This document shows, in pieces, positions 33,801-44,266 of a DNA stretch of 64,000 nt. The notes beneath the pieces are model-generated. The model searched no databases. It was not told the origin of the DNA and was given only the letters and a program-made list of their open reading frames with translations. The stretch is from Pachypanchax playfairii. Its lineage: Eukaryota; Chordata; Actinopteri; Cyprinodontiformes; Aplocheilidae. A program made the translations under genes and the position numbers. How positions within the stretch are numbered: position 1 is the stretch's first letter; every line of letters starts with the position of its first letter. The stretch covers positions 10,388,679 through 10,452,678 of the forward strand of contig SSNP01000001.1 of assembly GCA_006937955.1 (NCBI GenBank), read 5' to 3'.

Positions 33801-35629
33801 CTGATACCAGTTTCAGTATTGTTTGGTTAACCGATACCAGTATTGGTATTGTTCGACTAACCGATACCTGATACCAGTATTGGTATTGTTCGACTAACCG
33901 ATACCTGATACCAGTATTGGTATTGTTCGACTAACCGATACCTGATACCAGTATTGGTATTGTTCGACTAACCGATACCTGATACCAGTATCAGTATTGT
34001 TTGGCTAACCGATACCCGATACCAGTATTGGTATTGTTCGACTAACCGATACCTGATACCAGTATCAGTATTGTTTGGCTAACCGATACCCGATACCAGT
34101 ATTGTATCGGGGCATCCCTAATGGGGAGCATATGCAAACTCCATGCAGAAAGATCCCAGCTGAGTTTTGAACTCAAAACCTGCAGAGAAACAAGTGGCTA
34201 TAGAAAATAGATGGATAAGAAATTCTCTTTAAAATGTAGTCATGATTTGATGCATTATATGTTGTAGTTGACTAAAACTCCAAAATGTTTTCTCTCTTTA
34301 AATAGTTGGACTTTTGAACCACACAGTTGTACTAAACAGTACCAGTTTTCTTTTGTTTTCCGGTCATGTTGCCAATTTATGTCCAAACAGGAAGCTACAG
34401 TCTTAAAATTAAACACGAGCGTACGAGTTAGGGATAAAAAAGTAAAAACAGGGCTGTATCTGTGTGGATCAAATAACCCACCTTTCTCCGAAACCGCCGG
34501 GACTTTAAACAACACGTATTTCGTCTTTCCCTTCTCTGCTATTGAAGTCCCAAAGTTGTAGGTGTTGCCTTCTTTGTCATAGTGTGGATGGGATGTAGCC
34601 AAGTTCACAGGCAGGTACTTCATGTAGTCCACCTTTAGAAGTGAAGATAACAAGAAACAGACGTGAGCTCTGAAACTAATGATTGGCATCATGAGGAGGT
34701 GTTACCTTGTCTTTGGTTTCGAGGGTAACGGAATCGATCTTGCGGATGTAGTTGGTTTCAGAAGTGGCATAGTAGTCGTTTCCATATTTAATGATGTTGC
34801 TGGCGCCATTATCAGTAAAATCTGGCACTGTGTGGTTCAGAAAAGTAATTGCCCTGAAAAGATCAGAAGGAAGTTGTTAGGACAGTTAAGTCTTAGTGTG
34901 TCTTTGTTGCGTTTTAGTCAGCTGGACGGAGGCTGAATCAGGAAACATCTCAGGAAGGTCTGATCCAACACGAAACATTCTAAATCAGATCCCAGTGCTT
35001 AACACCCTGTTATAAAACTGTAACACTTCTGCAGCTGCAACGGGGAACATGAATTATAAATACATCTTTACAACTACTGCAACAAACCAGGACAGCTGCA
35101 GAAAAAACAGCTGAGCAAATATTTCAGTGCTTACTTGGAAATAAAGTTCTTGCTTGGGTCTGGATAGGCCATTGTCCCCATTTCAGACACAACTATCCTG
35201 TTTGCAGCCATGTTGGAATTGTAGGTGTCACTTCTGAGGAATCTGCTTCTGTGGGTCATTTCACCTGATGGGAAAATAATAAATAAAAACATTTCTGTTT
35301 GAGTTGAAGGCAGATCACCAGGTCTTTTTCAAGAAATTTAAATAAAAAGCTCTACTAACCATCTTTGAACGTGAAGCTGGTTATTAATGACATCCCGTCA
35401 AACCAGTGCTCGTAGTGGGTCTCCCCCACGGAGAAGATCCCAGGTCCATTACGCAGGAGAGTTCCTTGTAGCCAGCTGGGAATGCTTCCTATTTAAAAAT
35501 AAATCAGAGATCCTTCAGTAATTAAGTCATGTTTGAGTCCTTAATCTTTTAACAACCCGTGTAACCTTTAACTTCCGCCTTCAATGGGTCGGGCCTCTCC
35601 TGTGCGTTTTTGGTGAAGTCAGGGTTCAT
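24888..35629 (-). CDS. bco1: bco1, beta-carotene 15,15'-dioxygenase (eleven coding exons, complete)
   Basis: Coding exons in transcript order: 35629-35566, 35488-35360, 35264-35135, 34853-34706, 34632-34482, 31669-31449, 31373-31116, 31035-30930, 29533-29439, 25260-25149, 25036-24888. They total 1563 nt with consistent phases and give 520 residues plus TAA (human about 547). The enzyme is a cytosolic non-haem iron oxygenase that splits beta-carotene into two retinals. Iron ligands are all present: H172 in SHPHYD, H237 in SYYHSFG, H308 in VVYHHVNAFEDDG, H514 in DVHGVFI. Further family blocks are WLQGTLLRNGPG, SDTYNSNMAANRIVVSEMGT, NLATSHPHYD, EQPFKLDILK and FLLILD. It fits BCO1 better than BCO2 or RPE65 by these blocks; a fish bco1-like paralogue cannot be excluded without a tree. 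Introns carry a full Tc1 transposon, a minisatellite and nested TTAA elements, yet no coding lesion is seen. Confidence 0.94.
25755..26084 (-). repeat. Fish interspersed repeat, RTE/SINE-type tail
   Basis: Begins with the (CCAT)n-like run CCATCCATCCATTTTCTGAA, then GGACACCCTGGACAG, GGACAATTTAGAGTCAC and TTTTTGGACTGTGGGAGGAA. This is a very common teleost repeat. Its exact class is uncertain to me. Parts recur at 32640-32835 and 34121-34195, and a short tail at 49334-49675. Confidence 0.7.
26317..27005. mobile_element. Harbinger-like MITE with TAA target duplication
   Basis: Ends TGCCGGGTTCACAAGGCAGG and, inverted, AGCCTGGTTCACATGGCAGG, both leading into ATTTT. Flanked by TAA at 26314-26316 and 27006-27008. 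At 689 bp it is non-coding. In the bco1 intron between exons 9 and 10. Confidence 0.8.
27640..28672 (+). pseudogene. Tc1/mariner transposase with one in-frame stop and an N gap
   Basis: N-terminal HTH (SAIGKQLGVKKSTVGAIIRK), second HTH region, then D in WSDETKIELFG, D in QHDNDPKHTA and E in DLNPIENLWREL. A TAG at about 28154-28156 replaces the expected Trp after STCRV; the frame continues unbroken to YITKY. The gap 27927-28041 hides about 38 residues, so further lesions there cannot be excluded. Confidence 0.88.
27927..28041. other. Assembly gap (115 N)
   Basis: Falls inside the Tc1 transposase, most likely because identical copies elsewhere blocked assembly. Confidence 0.98.
29881..30451 (+). 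mobile_element. Family A TTAA element, copy 4
   Basis: Starts TTAAAGAGGCCATTTCATAC and is complete except for the last 15 or so bases, where it runs directly into copy 5 in the opposite orientation. Confidence 0.88.
30452..30841 (-). mobile_element. Family A TTAA element, copy 5 (internally deleted)
   Basis: Starts TTAAAGAGGCCCTTCCATTA and ends GGCCTCTTTAA at 30841. About 190 bp are missing just inside its first end (AACGGTTTTT joined to GGCAGCTCCC). It abuts copy 4 tail to tail, in the bco1 intron between exons 8 and 9. Confidence 0.88.
31702..32218. mobile_element. hAT-like MITE
   Basis: Ends CAGGGATCTGCAACCT and, inverted, CAGGAATCTTCAACCT (14 of 16 match). It includes AGAGCCATTGTC and AATGTGGCTCTAGAACCAC, typical of a common fish non-coding element. 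No target duplication was found. In the bco1 intron between exons 5 and 6. Confidence 0.6.
32836..34120. mobile_element. Family C transposon, copy 2, expanded by a satellite
   Basis: The left part (GATACCGATACTTGGATCTG, then an AT-rich core with GTTACAACAGATGATGG) and right end ATCGGGGCATCCCTA match copies 1 and 3. The segment between the core and right end has grown into a 67-bp tandem array. Confidence 0.75.
33080..34105. repeat. bco1: 67-bp dimeric minisatellite in a bco1 intron
   Basis: The unit is a 30-bp half (GATACCAGTATTGGTATTGT then TCGACTAACC) plus a 37-bp half (GATACCTGATACCAGTATCA then GTATTGTTTGGCTAACC). About 15 repeats are present. The middle (about 33240-33840) is regular; the 33860-33980 stretch has only 37-bp monomers. 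Differences are mostly single bases. It derives from the GATACC-rich end of family C. Confidence 0.93.
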
Positions 35630-36800
35630 GTTGGATGAAGTGCAGCGGTGTGGTAGGAAATGCAGCAGTCTGCGGTGTTCACTCCCTTAAAAACCCTTGT
35701 CGTGCGTGAGGGGGCTTGGCAGGAAAACTAAAAAAAAAAAAACATTATCTTATCTGTTGCTGCAGCGATCGTTCGCCTCGGATGAGATTTCTGAGAATTC
35801 CTGCAGTGCAATTCTGCAAATGGACAAAAAAAAAGAAGAAGAAACATCACACATCCGAATTAACTTCTTCTTTTTTTTTTTATTTTGCACTCGTTTCACT
35901 CAATTTTCATCCAGCGTGATCAATCTTCAGTTTAATAATGTTTTGATCAACTTTGACCCAAACTCTGCCACAGCTGCAGCTAAACGCGTGCAACCTTTGA
36001 AACAGCTGTATGACGTTTACTAACTTTCTCCTTTTGACTTTTCCTTTTAAATACTCTCCCTGTTATAATCTTTATTTTTACAATCAGGCAGTAAACATGA
36101 ATATTGACTGCACACTTTGACTAAGTCGTATCTGTCTGAAAGCAAATTAGCTGGATTGCTTTATCTTATTCACTCTGTGTGCTTTGTTATCAGGTACTGT
36201 GAGTCCCCGTTCTGAGTAATTACATGAAGTAACTTCTCAATTAAACTATGACTGGATGATCCAAATGGAACGACTCAAGATTTGGACTCATGGTAATGAG
36301 GATTTGTGTTTAGGAAAAATCTCTGTGAAATAAATCAGCCAGTAAAATGTTCTCCAATGGATTGGAACGTCACTATCTGCGTGTGTGTGTGAGAAAAGCA
36401 TCCTGTTTGGAAAAGACGGGTTCTTTTTAATAGTTTGGTTTCTTTGTCCTTTCCCTATGATGACAACAGCAGATGTTTGTGCTGCCGAAGAACCTTTCTT
36501 TTATAGTCACAGACTAACGACTGAGTTGTGTTATGTGTCCCAGGTGTGGGCACAATTTCCCTTTCCCTTTTTTACTCAGAGGCAAGTTTAGGATCCTTCC
36601 TCTAAAGGCTATAAAAATGGAAAGAACTTAAACACATTAAACCAAACATTAGAATGAAAGAAGAAAATACACCAAGTGAGCAGGAGGGTTGTGAATGAAA
36701 AGGTGTTGAGGGCAAATGTCAGAGTGGAACAGACAGACTGGTTTGAGATGACATAAAGGGAACTGGGCGCCATCTCTGAATGCACAACACAAGATGGAAA
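35630..36800. promoter_or_regulatory. bco1: bco1 upstream region
   Basis: About 1.2 kb upstream of the bco1 start codon should include its promoter and any 5' non-coding exon. It has A-runs and ordinary AT-rich DNA. I could not assign a TATA box, response element or splice donor with confidence. Confidence 0.3.
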
Positions 36801-36846
36801 ACAGCAGCAGAAAACCTCAGCAGGATGATGCACCATGTCACAAAGC

Positions 36847-37178
36847 TTAAAGAGGCCATTTCATACAAATTTCAGGATTTTGTGGTTATTTCTTAAGTAT
36901 TAATTAGTAATATGAAACATTTTATATCTAACAAACGTTAAGAAACACTGATTAACAGACCTTTCAATCAGTCTGGGTCAAAATTCGGGTGCTTCCGTCA
37001 GGCTTCGGGCTGCAACTCATTAATATTCATTATGCTAATTTGCTGGACTCGGATTGGCTGATAAACTAGCCTATGAGAGCAAGGTATACTGTTTCCTGCC
37101 CTGCTGCACATGGTAACATCAGACGTTTTTTCTTCCTGTTTGCTACGTTATGCTACAGCTTTTAGCCAGCCTCTTTAA
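36847..37178 (+). mobile_element. Family A TTAA element, copy 6 (internally deleted)
   Basis: Starts TTAAAGAGGCCATTTCATAC. After TTTTAGCCAG it jumps to the terminal CCTCTTTAA, losing about 250 bp. It shares its right TTAA (37175-37178) with copy 7. Confidence 0.88.
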
Positions 37179-37736
37179 AGAGGCCCTTCCATTAAAAACA
37201 TTTTTTCCGAGATTTCTGTTGAATATTTTAGCTCCACAGGTGTTCTTACCTTCATAGTGGGTGAAAACAGGTCAACAACTTCTCTTTCAGTTTTATCCTC
37301 TCAAACTACGCAGGTGGCGATAAAACCCGAGTTCTCTCGAGTTCGAACGGCCTGTATCTGTTTCATCACAACTCCTTTGTTTGTTAGTATTCGACAGCTC
37401 CCGCAGTTGAAACCACGCCTAGCATGCTGCTGGCTAAAAGCTGTAGCATAAGACGTATCAACCCGGAAGAGACTTGGTGCTCTGTTGCCATGCGCAGTGG
37501 GACAGGAAACAGTATACCTTGCTCTCATAGGCTAGTTTGTTAGCCAATCAGAGTCCAGCTAATTAGCATAATGAATATTAATGAGTTGGAGCCCGAAACC
37601 AGACAAATTTTGACGCAGACAGATTGAAAGGTCTGTTAATCAGTGTTTCCTCACGTTTTTTAAATATAAAATGTTTCATATTACTGGTTAATACTTAAGA
37701 AATAACCACAAAGTCCTGAAATGTGTGTGAAATTAA
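37175..37736 (-). mobile_element. Family A TTAA element, copy 7
   Basis: Starts TTAAAGAGGCCCTTCCATTA and ends GTGTGTGAAATTAA; seven bases (GGCCTCT) seem lost just before the final TTAA at 37733-37736. Open frames inside (such as 37257-37451) also occur in the other copies and are not host genes. Confidence 0.86.
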
Positions 37737-37835
37737 ATCCTGTCAAACAGGTTTCTTCAGCTTGAACTCCAACAGCCTTTACAGTCACCAGATCTCAGGC
37801 CAACGGATTTTGGTAGAATGTGAGCGTGACCTAGT

Positions 37836-39291
37836 ACCATGTGTGTTAATTGTATTCAGTTCAGTCTTACTTTATTAATTGTTGAAGGTAAATGAGATGT
37901 TGTAGTAACTCAGTGTTTCTTCAGAGTCATTGTAGATGTTCTAGCTGTGGGAAGGATCTCCTGTAGCGTCTGTGTTAGACCTGAAGAAGCTCAAGAGACT
38001 TCAGATCTTGCTACAAATGTTGAAGACCATAGACACCCTGTGCTTGTACATGGTATTGATTATAGACACACTATGATTAGCACAGAGGTCCAACAAGAAA
38101 ACACTAGTCAGGCTCAGATCAGGTACTTCAGTCCCTAAAGGTGCACCATCCAGCACTCCACACAAGAATACTAGCAAGGTTGGGTACTCGGAACTGTAGT
38201 TAGTGCACAGACAATATTAACAGTAAATCCAGCCCAACTCGCTGCCAGATGACTCAAGCGTGAAAGGAGTTCAACCCTCTCCAGACTAGATTTAGTGGTC
38301 ATCAATGCAGTCATGCCTTCCACCATGAAGCCATTTTCCTAATGTTTTATTTATAAGGGAGATTAAAAAAAATATTCTTTAAAAGCAGCTTAGCCTTTAT
38401 CTCTTTTCTTAGAGGTAAAAATAAAAAATATATGTAGAAGGAAACCTGTTACATTAGATTTTTTTGTATTTATTGTATAGATCCTAGGACATGTCAAGCC
38501 AATAAAAGCAACTGGACTTCTTTTATTGCTTATGGAAAACAAAAAAAAGAAGTCAAGTTGCCTATTTTCAACAAAGTTTTTGGATAGATTTTGCAAAATT
38601 TCCCAAAGAAAGCTAATTAATAACCACAAGGACAAAACACTGGCTTCAGTCAGTCAGATGGTTCGAGCTGTGTCGGCTGTAAACTCTGATGGTGATTCTG
38701 TACTTTGTTTTATTTAAGACGCTAAGTGGGTAGTTCTCTTGTAATGGAAAACATACTGTTGCTCTGAGGTACCACTTACTGGATCCAAGGTTGCCAGATA
38801 TAATCAATATAATCTTATCTGCTAAATGGTTTTATTAACCTTTATGGATATGTTGATATTTAGACAGTATGAATAGAAAGATACAAGTAGGCAAAATGAC
38901 TTCTATAAAAAACGAAAAACAAGTTGCTGTAAATTAATGTGAGATCGTGTTTACAGTTGTTGTCATATTACATTTTTTGAGTCAAAGTATGCATAATAAA
39001 GTTAATGGTTTAGTCTAAAACAGGCCATTTCTGTTACAGAAAGGAAAACCTGATGTTAATGACATGAGCCCATCTATGATTTGTTTGCTTTATTTTCTAA
39101 CTAAATGATCTGTTTATGACTACAGATAATTTGTTTATAACTTTTATAAAATTATCCAGGTCATTTTTAATCTTTTAGTTGGATCCTGTGTGTAGAAAAT
39201 TAGATATTGGTTTCATAGAGGACTAATGCATTTCTTGGAAATGTGCAAACTGGGAAATTACTCATAGATTGGAGTCTTAAATCACAAATCT
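37836..39291. other. Intergenic, no recognised gene
   Basis: Inspected on both strands. The stretch 37920-38160 may be further old Tc1 DNA. The rest is AT-rich with no motif I can name. Confidence 0.4.
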
Positions 39292-39897
39292 TTAAAGCTG
39301 ATATCCCTCATTTCAAATTGCCTAGCTTAGATTGTCAACAAAGTCACAGAACTCTTAGCCCCTCCCATCGGGTAGAATTACTAAACCACGCCCCCCCAGG
39401 TTTGGAAACACGCGTAGCCCCAGAAGACGACCGAGTGCAAGACACTGGTCCGCAATTCATTTAAGTACCGTAACATGGCGGAATCACCGGTAAGTGAAAA
39501 CAATATAACAACAAACAACTGACATTAATTGTTACTTTGTCCTGAACCTGACGTGGAACCAGCCGGCGGCTGTTTCTCCTGCTGTGACATGGTAGAGCGG
39601 CGAACACTCCCAGCAGTGGTGTGCTGCGGTAATATGTCTCAGTTTTTAGGAGCACAGAAGCCAAATAAATGTGGAAGTCCGTATGGCTGGAGAGACTGTC
39701 CAATCATTCCTTTTGGGTCGAACCATTTGATTGGTTGATGTTTTTAGACAAATACGGGAGAACCATTTAATTATGTTTTTCATTTTTTTTATCTTCACAA
39801 CATATTTTTCTCCACGCTGTGTTAAAATGTTTTTAATGGGCATGAAAAAAAACATGTTAAGCTAATTTGTTATGCAAATTAAGTATAGCAGCTTTAA
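39292..39897 (+). mobile_element. Family D TTAA element, copy 2
   Basis: Bounded by TTAA at 39292-39295 and 39894-39897, 606 bp; ends TTAAAGCTGATATCCC and, inverted, TTAAAGCTGCTATACT. It contains the same exon-like block as copy 1: GTAACATGGCGGAATCACC followed by GGTAAGTG. Confidence 0.86.
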
Positions 39898-39989
39898 GGT
39901 TGGATATCTATAGCCCAAAAACAAATACATGGCAACCAGATTTTACTTAATCAGTTTCTCTCTAATTTTATTTCCATTTTTTGGCTCAA

Positions 39990-40530
39990 ACTTTGGATGG
40001 ACTGATGGATTGGAGCTTTGTCTGCAGTAATAAGGGCATTATTTCAGTCTGTTGTAGGGAAGAAGGAGCTGAGCCGGAAAGCAAAACTTTTGATTTACTG
40101 GTCTATGTTCCGCCCCCATACCTTTGGTCATGTGATTTGGAGCCTAACCAAAAGAACAAGATCCTAAACACAAGTGGCTAAAATGGTGTTCCTCCATAGG
40201 GTTGTTGGACTCAGATAAGGCGAGGCGCTCCATCATCTGGAGGGAGCGTAAAGTAGAGTTGCTTCTCCTCCACATCGAAAGGAGTCAGCTGAGGTGTTTT
40301 GGGCATTTGATTAGGATCTCTCCTAGTTGCCTTTTCTAGGTACATCCAACTGGGAGGAGACTCTTGGGCAGACATGGAATCGTATATCCTCTCTGGCCTG
40401 AGAATGTCTTGGGATCCCTCATAAAGAACTGGAGATTGTCGGTGTTGTGAGAGATGTCTGGGTTTCCCTCCTGAACCCTGTTGCTCTAAAGAGGAAGAAA
40501 ATGGATTGACAGATGGACAGACGGACAAAT
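39990..40530 (+). mobile_element. RTE-type LINE 3' fragment, decayed
   Basis: Resembles the 3' third of a common teleost LINE. Near 40010-40180 a decayed reverse-transcriptase C-terminal segment remains, then GAGGCGCTCCATCATCTGGA and TTGCTTCTCCTCCACATCGA, ending with GGATTGACAGATGGACAG. All frames are broken. Assignment to the RTE/Rex3 group is from memory. Confidence 0.6.
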
Positions 40531-41179
40531 GTATTAAAGATTGGCTCTTTCAAAATGTATGCCACGTGAACTCTTGCATTTCTTGAAAATGAGAGACAAA
40601 CCGGAAAAGTTTCAAGAACTTACCAATAGTAATCTGAATCACTCACAACAGAAACACAAGTCAACGCTAGGATAAAGTTTTTAGGAGAAAAATCATCTCT
40701 GAAGGTCAAAAAGTTCTTTTACTTCTGCCAATATCTGAAAGCATTCCTCTGGCCAAGTAGCAGGATCCATATTCCATAAAGATTACCAGCCCAGTCACAT
40801 ATAAACTTCATTAAACAAGACCTAAAAAAAAAACATTTCATGTAAACCTTCTGAAAGCGTGGATCAATCAACTCCTGGAGTCAACATCCCTGTGGGCATT
40901 TACAGTTGAGGATGAGGAGGACCTCAGGAGCAATACTATGCTGTTAGATATTAGTCATCTGCAAGGCTTCATGACTTAAGAACTCTTCAGTTTGACACCA
41001 GGTTGCACACACCTCGTTAATTATCAGATAACTCTGCCTTCTCCAGAACAGAAGCCATTCGGGACACTGCATGTTGCATTCCAGCTAAACTTTTGCCTGC
41101 TTTGAACAGAAAAGACGAGATGCTGGCTGCTGAATCACAGGGCCGTGCAGAGGCCTTTGAATGGGCAGGTGATCAAAAA
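40531..41179. other. Intergenic, no recognised feature
   Basis: About 650 bp with no element ends, tandem structure or coding signal that I can recognise. Confidence 0.4.
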
Positions 41180-41914
41180 TTAAAGGGGTTATGACATCAA
41201 AATGCACTTTTCAGAGGTTTTTGGGGTATATCATGATGTGTTGTGCACTGATGAGGCCGTGTGAACGTCCAAAGCGAGTATCAAAGTTCCCGTTTGTGGG
41301 CGGTCCGCTTTGTTTCATATTTAAAAAACGGTTGAATCGGAAAGCACCATTTTTTCCTACGTGGCATTTCATCCTACGTATTTCATAGCGTCCAATAAAA
41401 GTGCACAGTGAAGTAAACAGTCCCCCTGGTCTGAAGAGTTCATGATGCTAGCATGTGATAGCCGCTCTAGCAACAATGTCCGTGAGCAACAGGTTTATCA
41501 TACCATATTGTGAATCTATTTTCATTGATAACATCTGACAGCACTGTTTATTCGCTCATGTGATTAGTTGAGTTTTATGTGTTCACCCCTCCGTCTTCCT
41601 CAGAAGACGTTTCAGGCTCGAACATATACGGTTGTAAACGTCCACTCGCCATGTTACTGGACTGTTGACGGAGCCGAGAAGAAAGGCTTGCTGCGGGCAA
41701 TGGTTGTAGCCAATCAGAGCGAAGTCAGCCAGGGAGACCCACATATCATTAATGAAAGGAACCGTGTTGCTGAGAAGAGGATTCTGACCTGCCCGTACAC
41801 CCCCGCCCTGTTAGTTTTTTAATCAAATTCTTTTGTGAGTTGACATATGCGGGCATATCTACTACATGAAATAGCTTTACGCCAGTTTAAACAGTGATGT
41901 CATCACACCTTTAA
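41180..41914. mobile_element. Family E TTAA element
   Basis: Bounded by TTAA at 41180-41183 and 41911-41914. The ends form a 20-bp inverted pair, TTAAAGGGGTTATGACATCA and TTAAAGGTGTGATGACATCA, with three mismatches. At 735 bp it is unrelated in its interior to A, D or F. An inner open frame (41568-41822) is not a known protein. Confidence 0.85.
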
Positions 41915-44266
41915 AAAGGGGCACATAGAACCCAGTTTAACAACAACAACCCACATTTCATCAAAAATCTAACATGGAATCTTATCATTACTATATCATA
42001 GGATTTGGCGACATGGCTTAAAAATAAAATCTCAGGTTTATTTTTTTTTTGTTTGATTTCCGATTTCCCCTACGGAAAGCAACAAGTACAAACAACTGAC
42101 AACTTTAAGCGACTGCTTCAGTGATTGTTCTCAACCGTACCTCTTTCCTGTTATATGCGGTGCCTTGTACAAAGTTTTTAGCTATGGTCTGGGGTTAATC
42201 CACTATCCCAAATTACAACAGTAACTATCTGTTGACCGTGTCCAGAAAAATGCATCATGGTGTTGATCCAGAATCCTTCCCCATCCCCTGTTATTTATCC
42301 CTGATGCTATTAGAATAAACAAATGAGAATTAAAAAAAGTAAGAAATTAGTACAAAAAATAATGTAGTCAATGATTCAGTTTGTTGAACTATCTACTTTG
42401 AACAGGGCAGTAAGCTCATTAAATGTGTCAACAGTAGAAGTACAATCATTTTACTGCAGTAGAATCTGCAGTTTTTCCCGTATAAATTTAATATATATTT
42501 TAATGTATTTTCTTTCAAATACAGTGTGTTTTAAAATATCATCATTATGACTGCTCAATAATTATGTGGGTATGCATAATTTCTGGTTTTAGTGAAATAT
42601 AAGTTCTCCAGTTCAAAACTTGGAACTTATTAAACTTCCCTGTGACGCTGGACAGACACACAGACCTGTGACATCTTCATCCAGCCTGCTAGCAGCTGAT
42701 GACCACCACTACCTGTGCTGCACAAGTTGTGCAGGTAATATATAAGAGCTGACAGATGACGTCTTATCACGCTGTTGCACGGTGCGCGTGCACACAGCCG
42801 CGGGCTCATCTATTCCATATATCGTCCGTTGCCATCAGATAACTTAACACAACGTGTATAATAACTTTACACTCCTGTGTTATGGACCATGGTGGACCTT
42901 ACTTACTGTTTTTTTTGCGTCAGTCGACACTTTTTACGCGTTAATCCACTCTTCTCTACAAGCTCGTTCACGGCGGCTCGCATCCGACGCGCTCTGCCAT
43001 CAGGGGCGGTCCTTGGTTACTGGTGTCATGTGACTGATGCAAGACCGATCCTTTTATTTTGCAAAATTGATATTAATAATTAAATATTATTGTGTTGGGT
43101 GCACGGGCAGACCTATACATGCACACAAACGTAAAAAAAAAAGAGAGAGAAGAGAAAAGACAAGAAAAGAAAAGGGCACATGGGGCACCAGGAGGAACAA
43201 GAGTACCCAGCTGCCAGAGTTGTTTGAAGAGTGTTCCGACACACTTTGAACTCGCCGACTAGTGGTCACGTGGTTCATGGAGCTCTCAATAGTTCCAAAC
43301 ATCCCAGCGTCGTAAGTCAGTTTGAACGACGCATGGCGGGACAGATCACAAAAATTGAATATTGTCACATTTCCCCTGGCGATTTTTGGTAATTATTGAA
43401 TAATAATGTGTCCTAATTCCTTCACAGAGTAACCTATTTATTTTTATTTTATCCGAGCATTTCTAGGAAGACAGACACTCGTCACTGTTCTACATTTTAG
43501 AGGAATACGAACACATTGTAGAATACATTTAGACCACATATATTACTGTGATATATTATAGCAATATATTTGATTTATTAATGCAACACACTGCTCAATA
43601 TAAACATATTTAATAACTTTATGTCCTACAAGAAGCCCTAAACTCGAGTTGTAATACCCAATTTAAAGTGGTTTTCTGAAAGCTAGAATGAATATGCAAC
43701 ATCTCTGCTCCAGCTTACCTTGAAGAAAATATGTAGCTGTTTATGCTTAGAATGATGACATGTTATGTTCAGTAGAATACATTTTACAATTATTACTTTA
43801 TATTTTTATGTGAACACAGTACATGTATCTATAACCCAGTTTATCAGGCTTCTGTCACTCATTGATTGAAAAGAAAATTTCAATTAACTGTATGGTCAAA
43901 CACAGTAGATAAAACAATAAGTGTGTATTGTGAAAAAATAAATAACCAAACTTGTACAACATGTATAGTAGCATTTTTAAAAAAGCATTTTTACCAACAT
44001 TCTGTTTAGTTATTACATATTCACTAATAAGCTGATTCTCAACTAATTTGAGCAATGCGCTCAAGACCTAATGAAACTCTTTTGAATACCTTTCTTACTT
44101 TGAATAGTTTTTGTGTCTTGTATTCAAATAAAATGTCAGTCAGTGGGTTAAAAGTTGAAATTCCAAATTTAAGGGTTGGATACAATTTTAAAATGTAGTT
44201 TTACATCTCTATATTTTTGGTTTTGTTCAATATTTCTATATGTGCAAAAATTGTATTTATCTTACC
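41915..44266. other. Intergenic, no recognised gene
   Basis: About 2.3 kb. A GC-richer patch at 42640-43020 and a purine-rich run near 43130-43180 stand out, but no exon, element end or RNA was identified. Confidence 0.4.

Larger units (their letters stand above)
32640..34195 (-). repeat. RTE/SINE-type repeat split by family C
   Basis: The same repeat as at 25755-26084 appears as 32640-32835 (GGACAATTTAGAGTTACC, CATGCATGTTTTT) and resumes at 34121 (GGGGAGCATATGCAAACTCC) to about 34195. Family C with its satellite lies between the halves, so it inserted into this repeat. Confidence 0.7.
36801..37835 (+). mobile_element. Tc1 relic interrupted by two A elements
   Basis: Left half ends with CAGCAGGATGATGCACCATG and TCACAAAGC (QQDDAPCHKA). 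The right half resumes at 37737 with CAGGTTTCTTCAGCTTG and ACAGTCACCAGATCTCAGGC (LQSPDLRPTDFG). Between them are A copies 6 and 7. Joining the halves over one TTAA restores a continuous relic. Confidence 0.8.

Noticed and set aside
37257..37451. Open frame recurring in several places (also near 7229 and 63735)
   Set aside because: It lies inside the family A TTAA elements and repeats with them; no known protein.
40211..40528. 105-codon minus-strand frame
   Set aside because: Antisense to an RTE-type LINE 3' end, which explains the sequence better.
41568..41822. 84-codon plus-strand frame
   Set aside because: Within the family E element; no homologue recognised.
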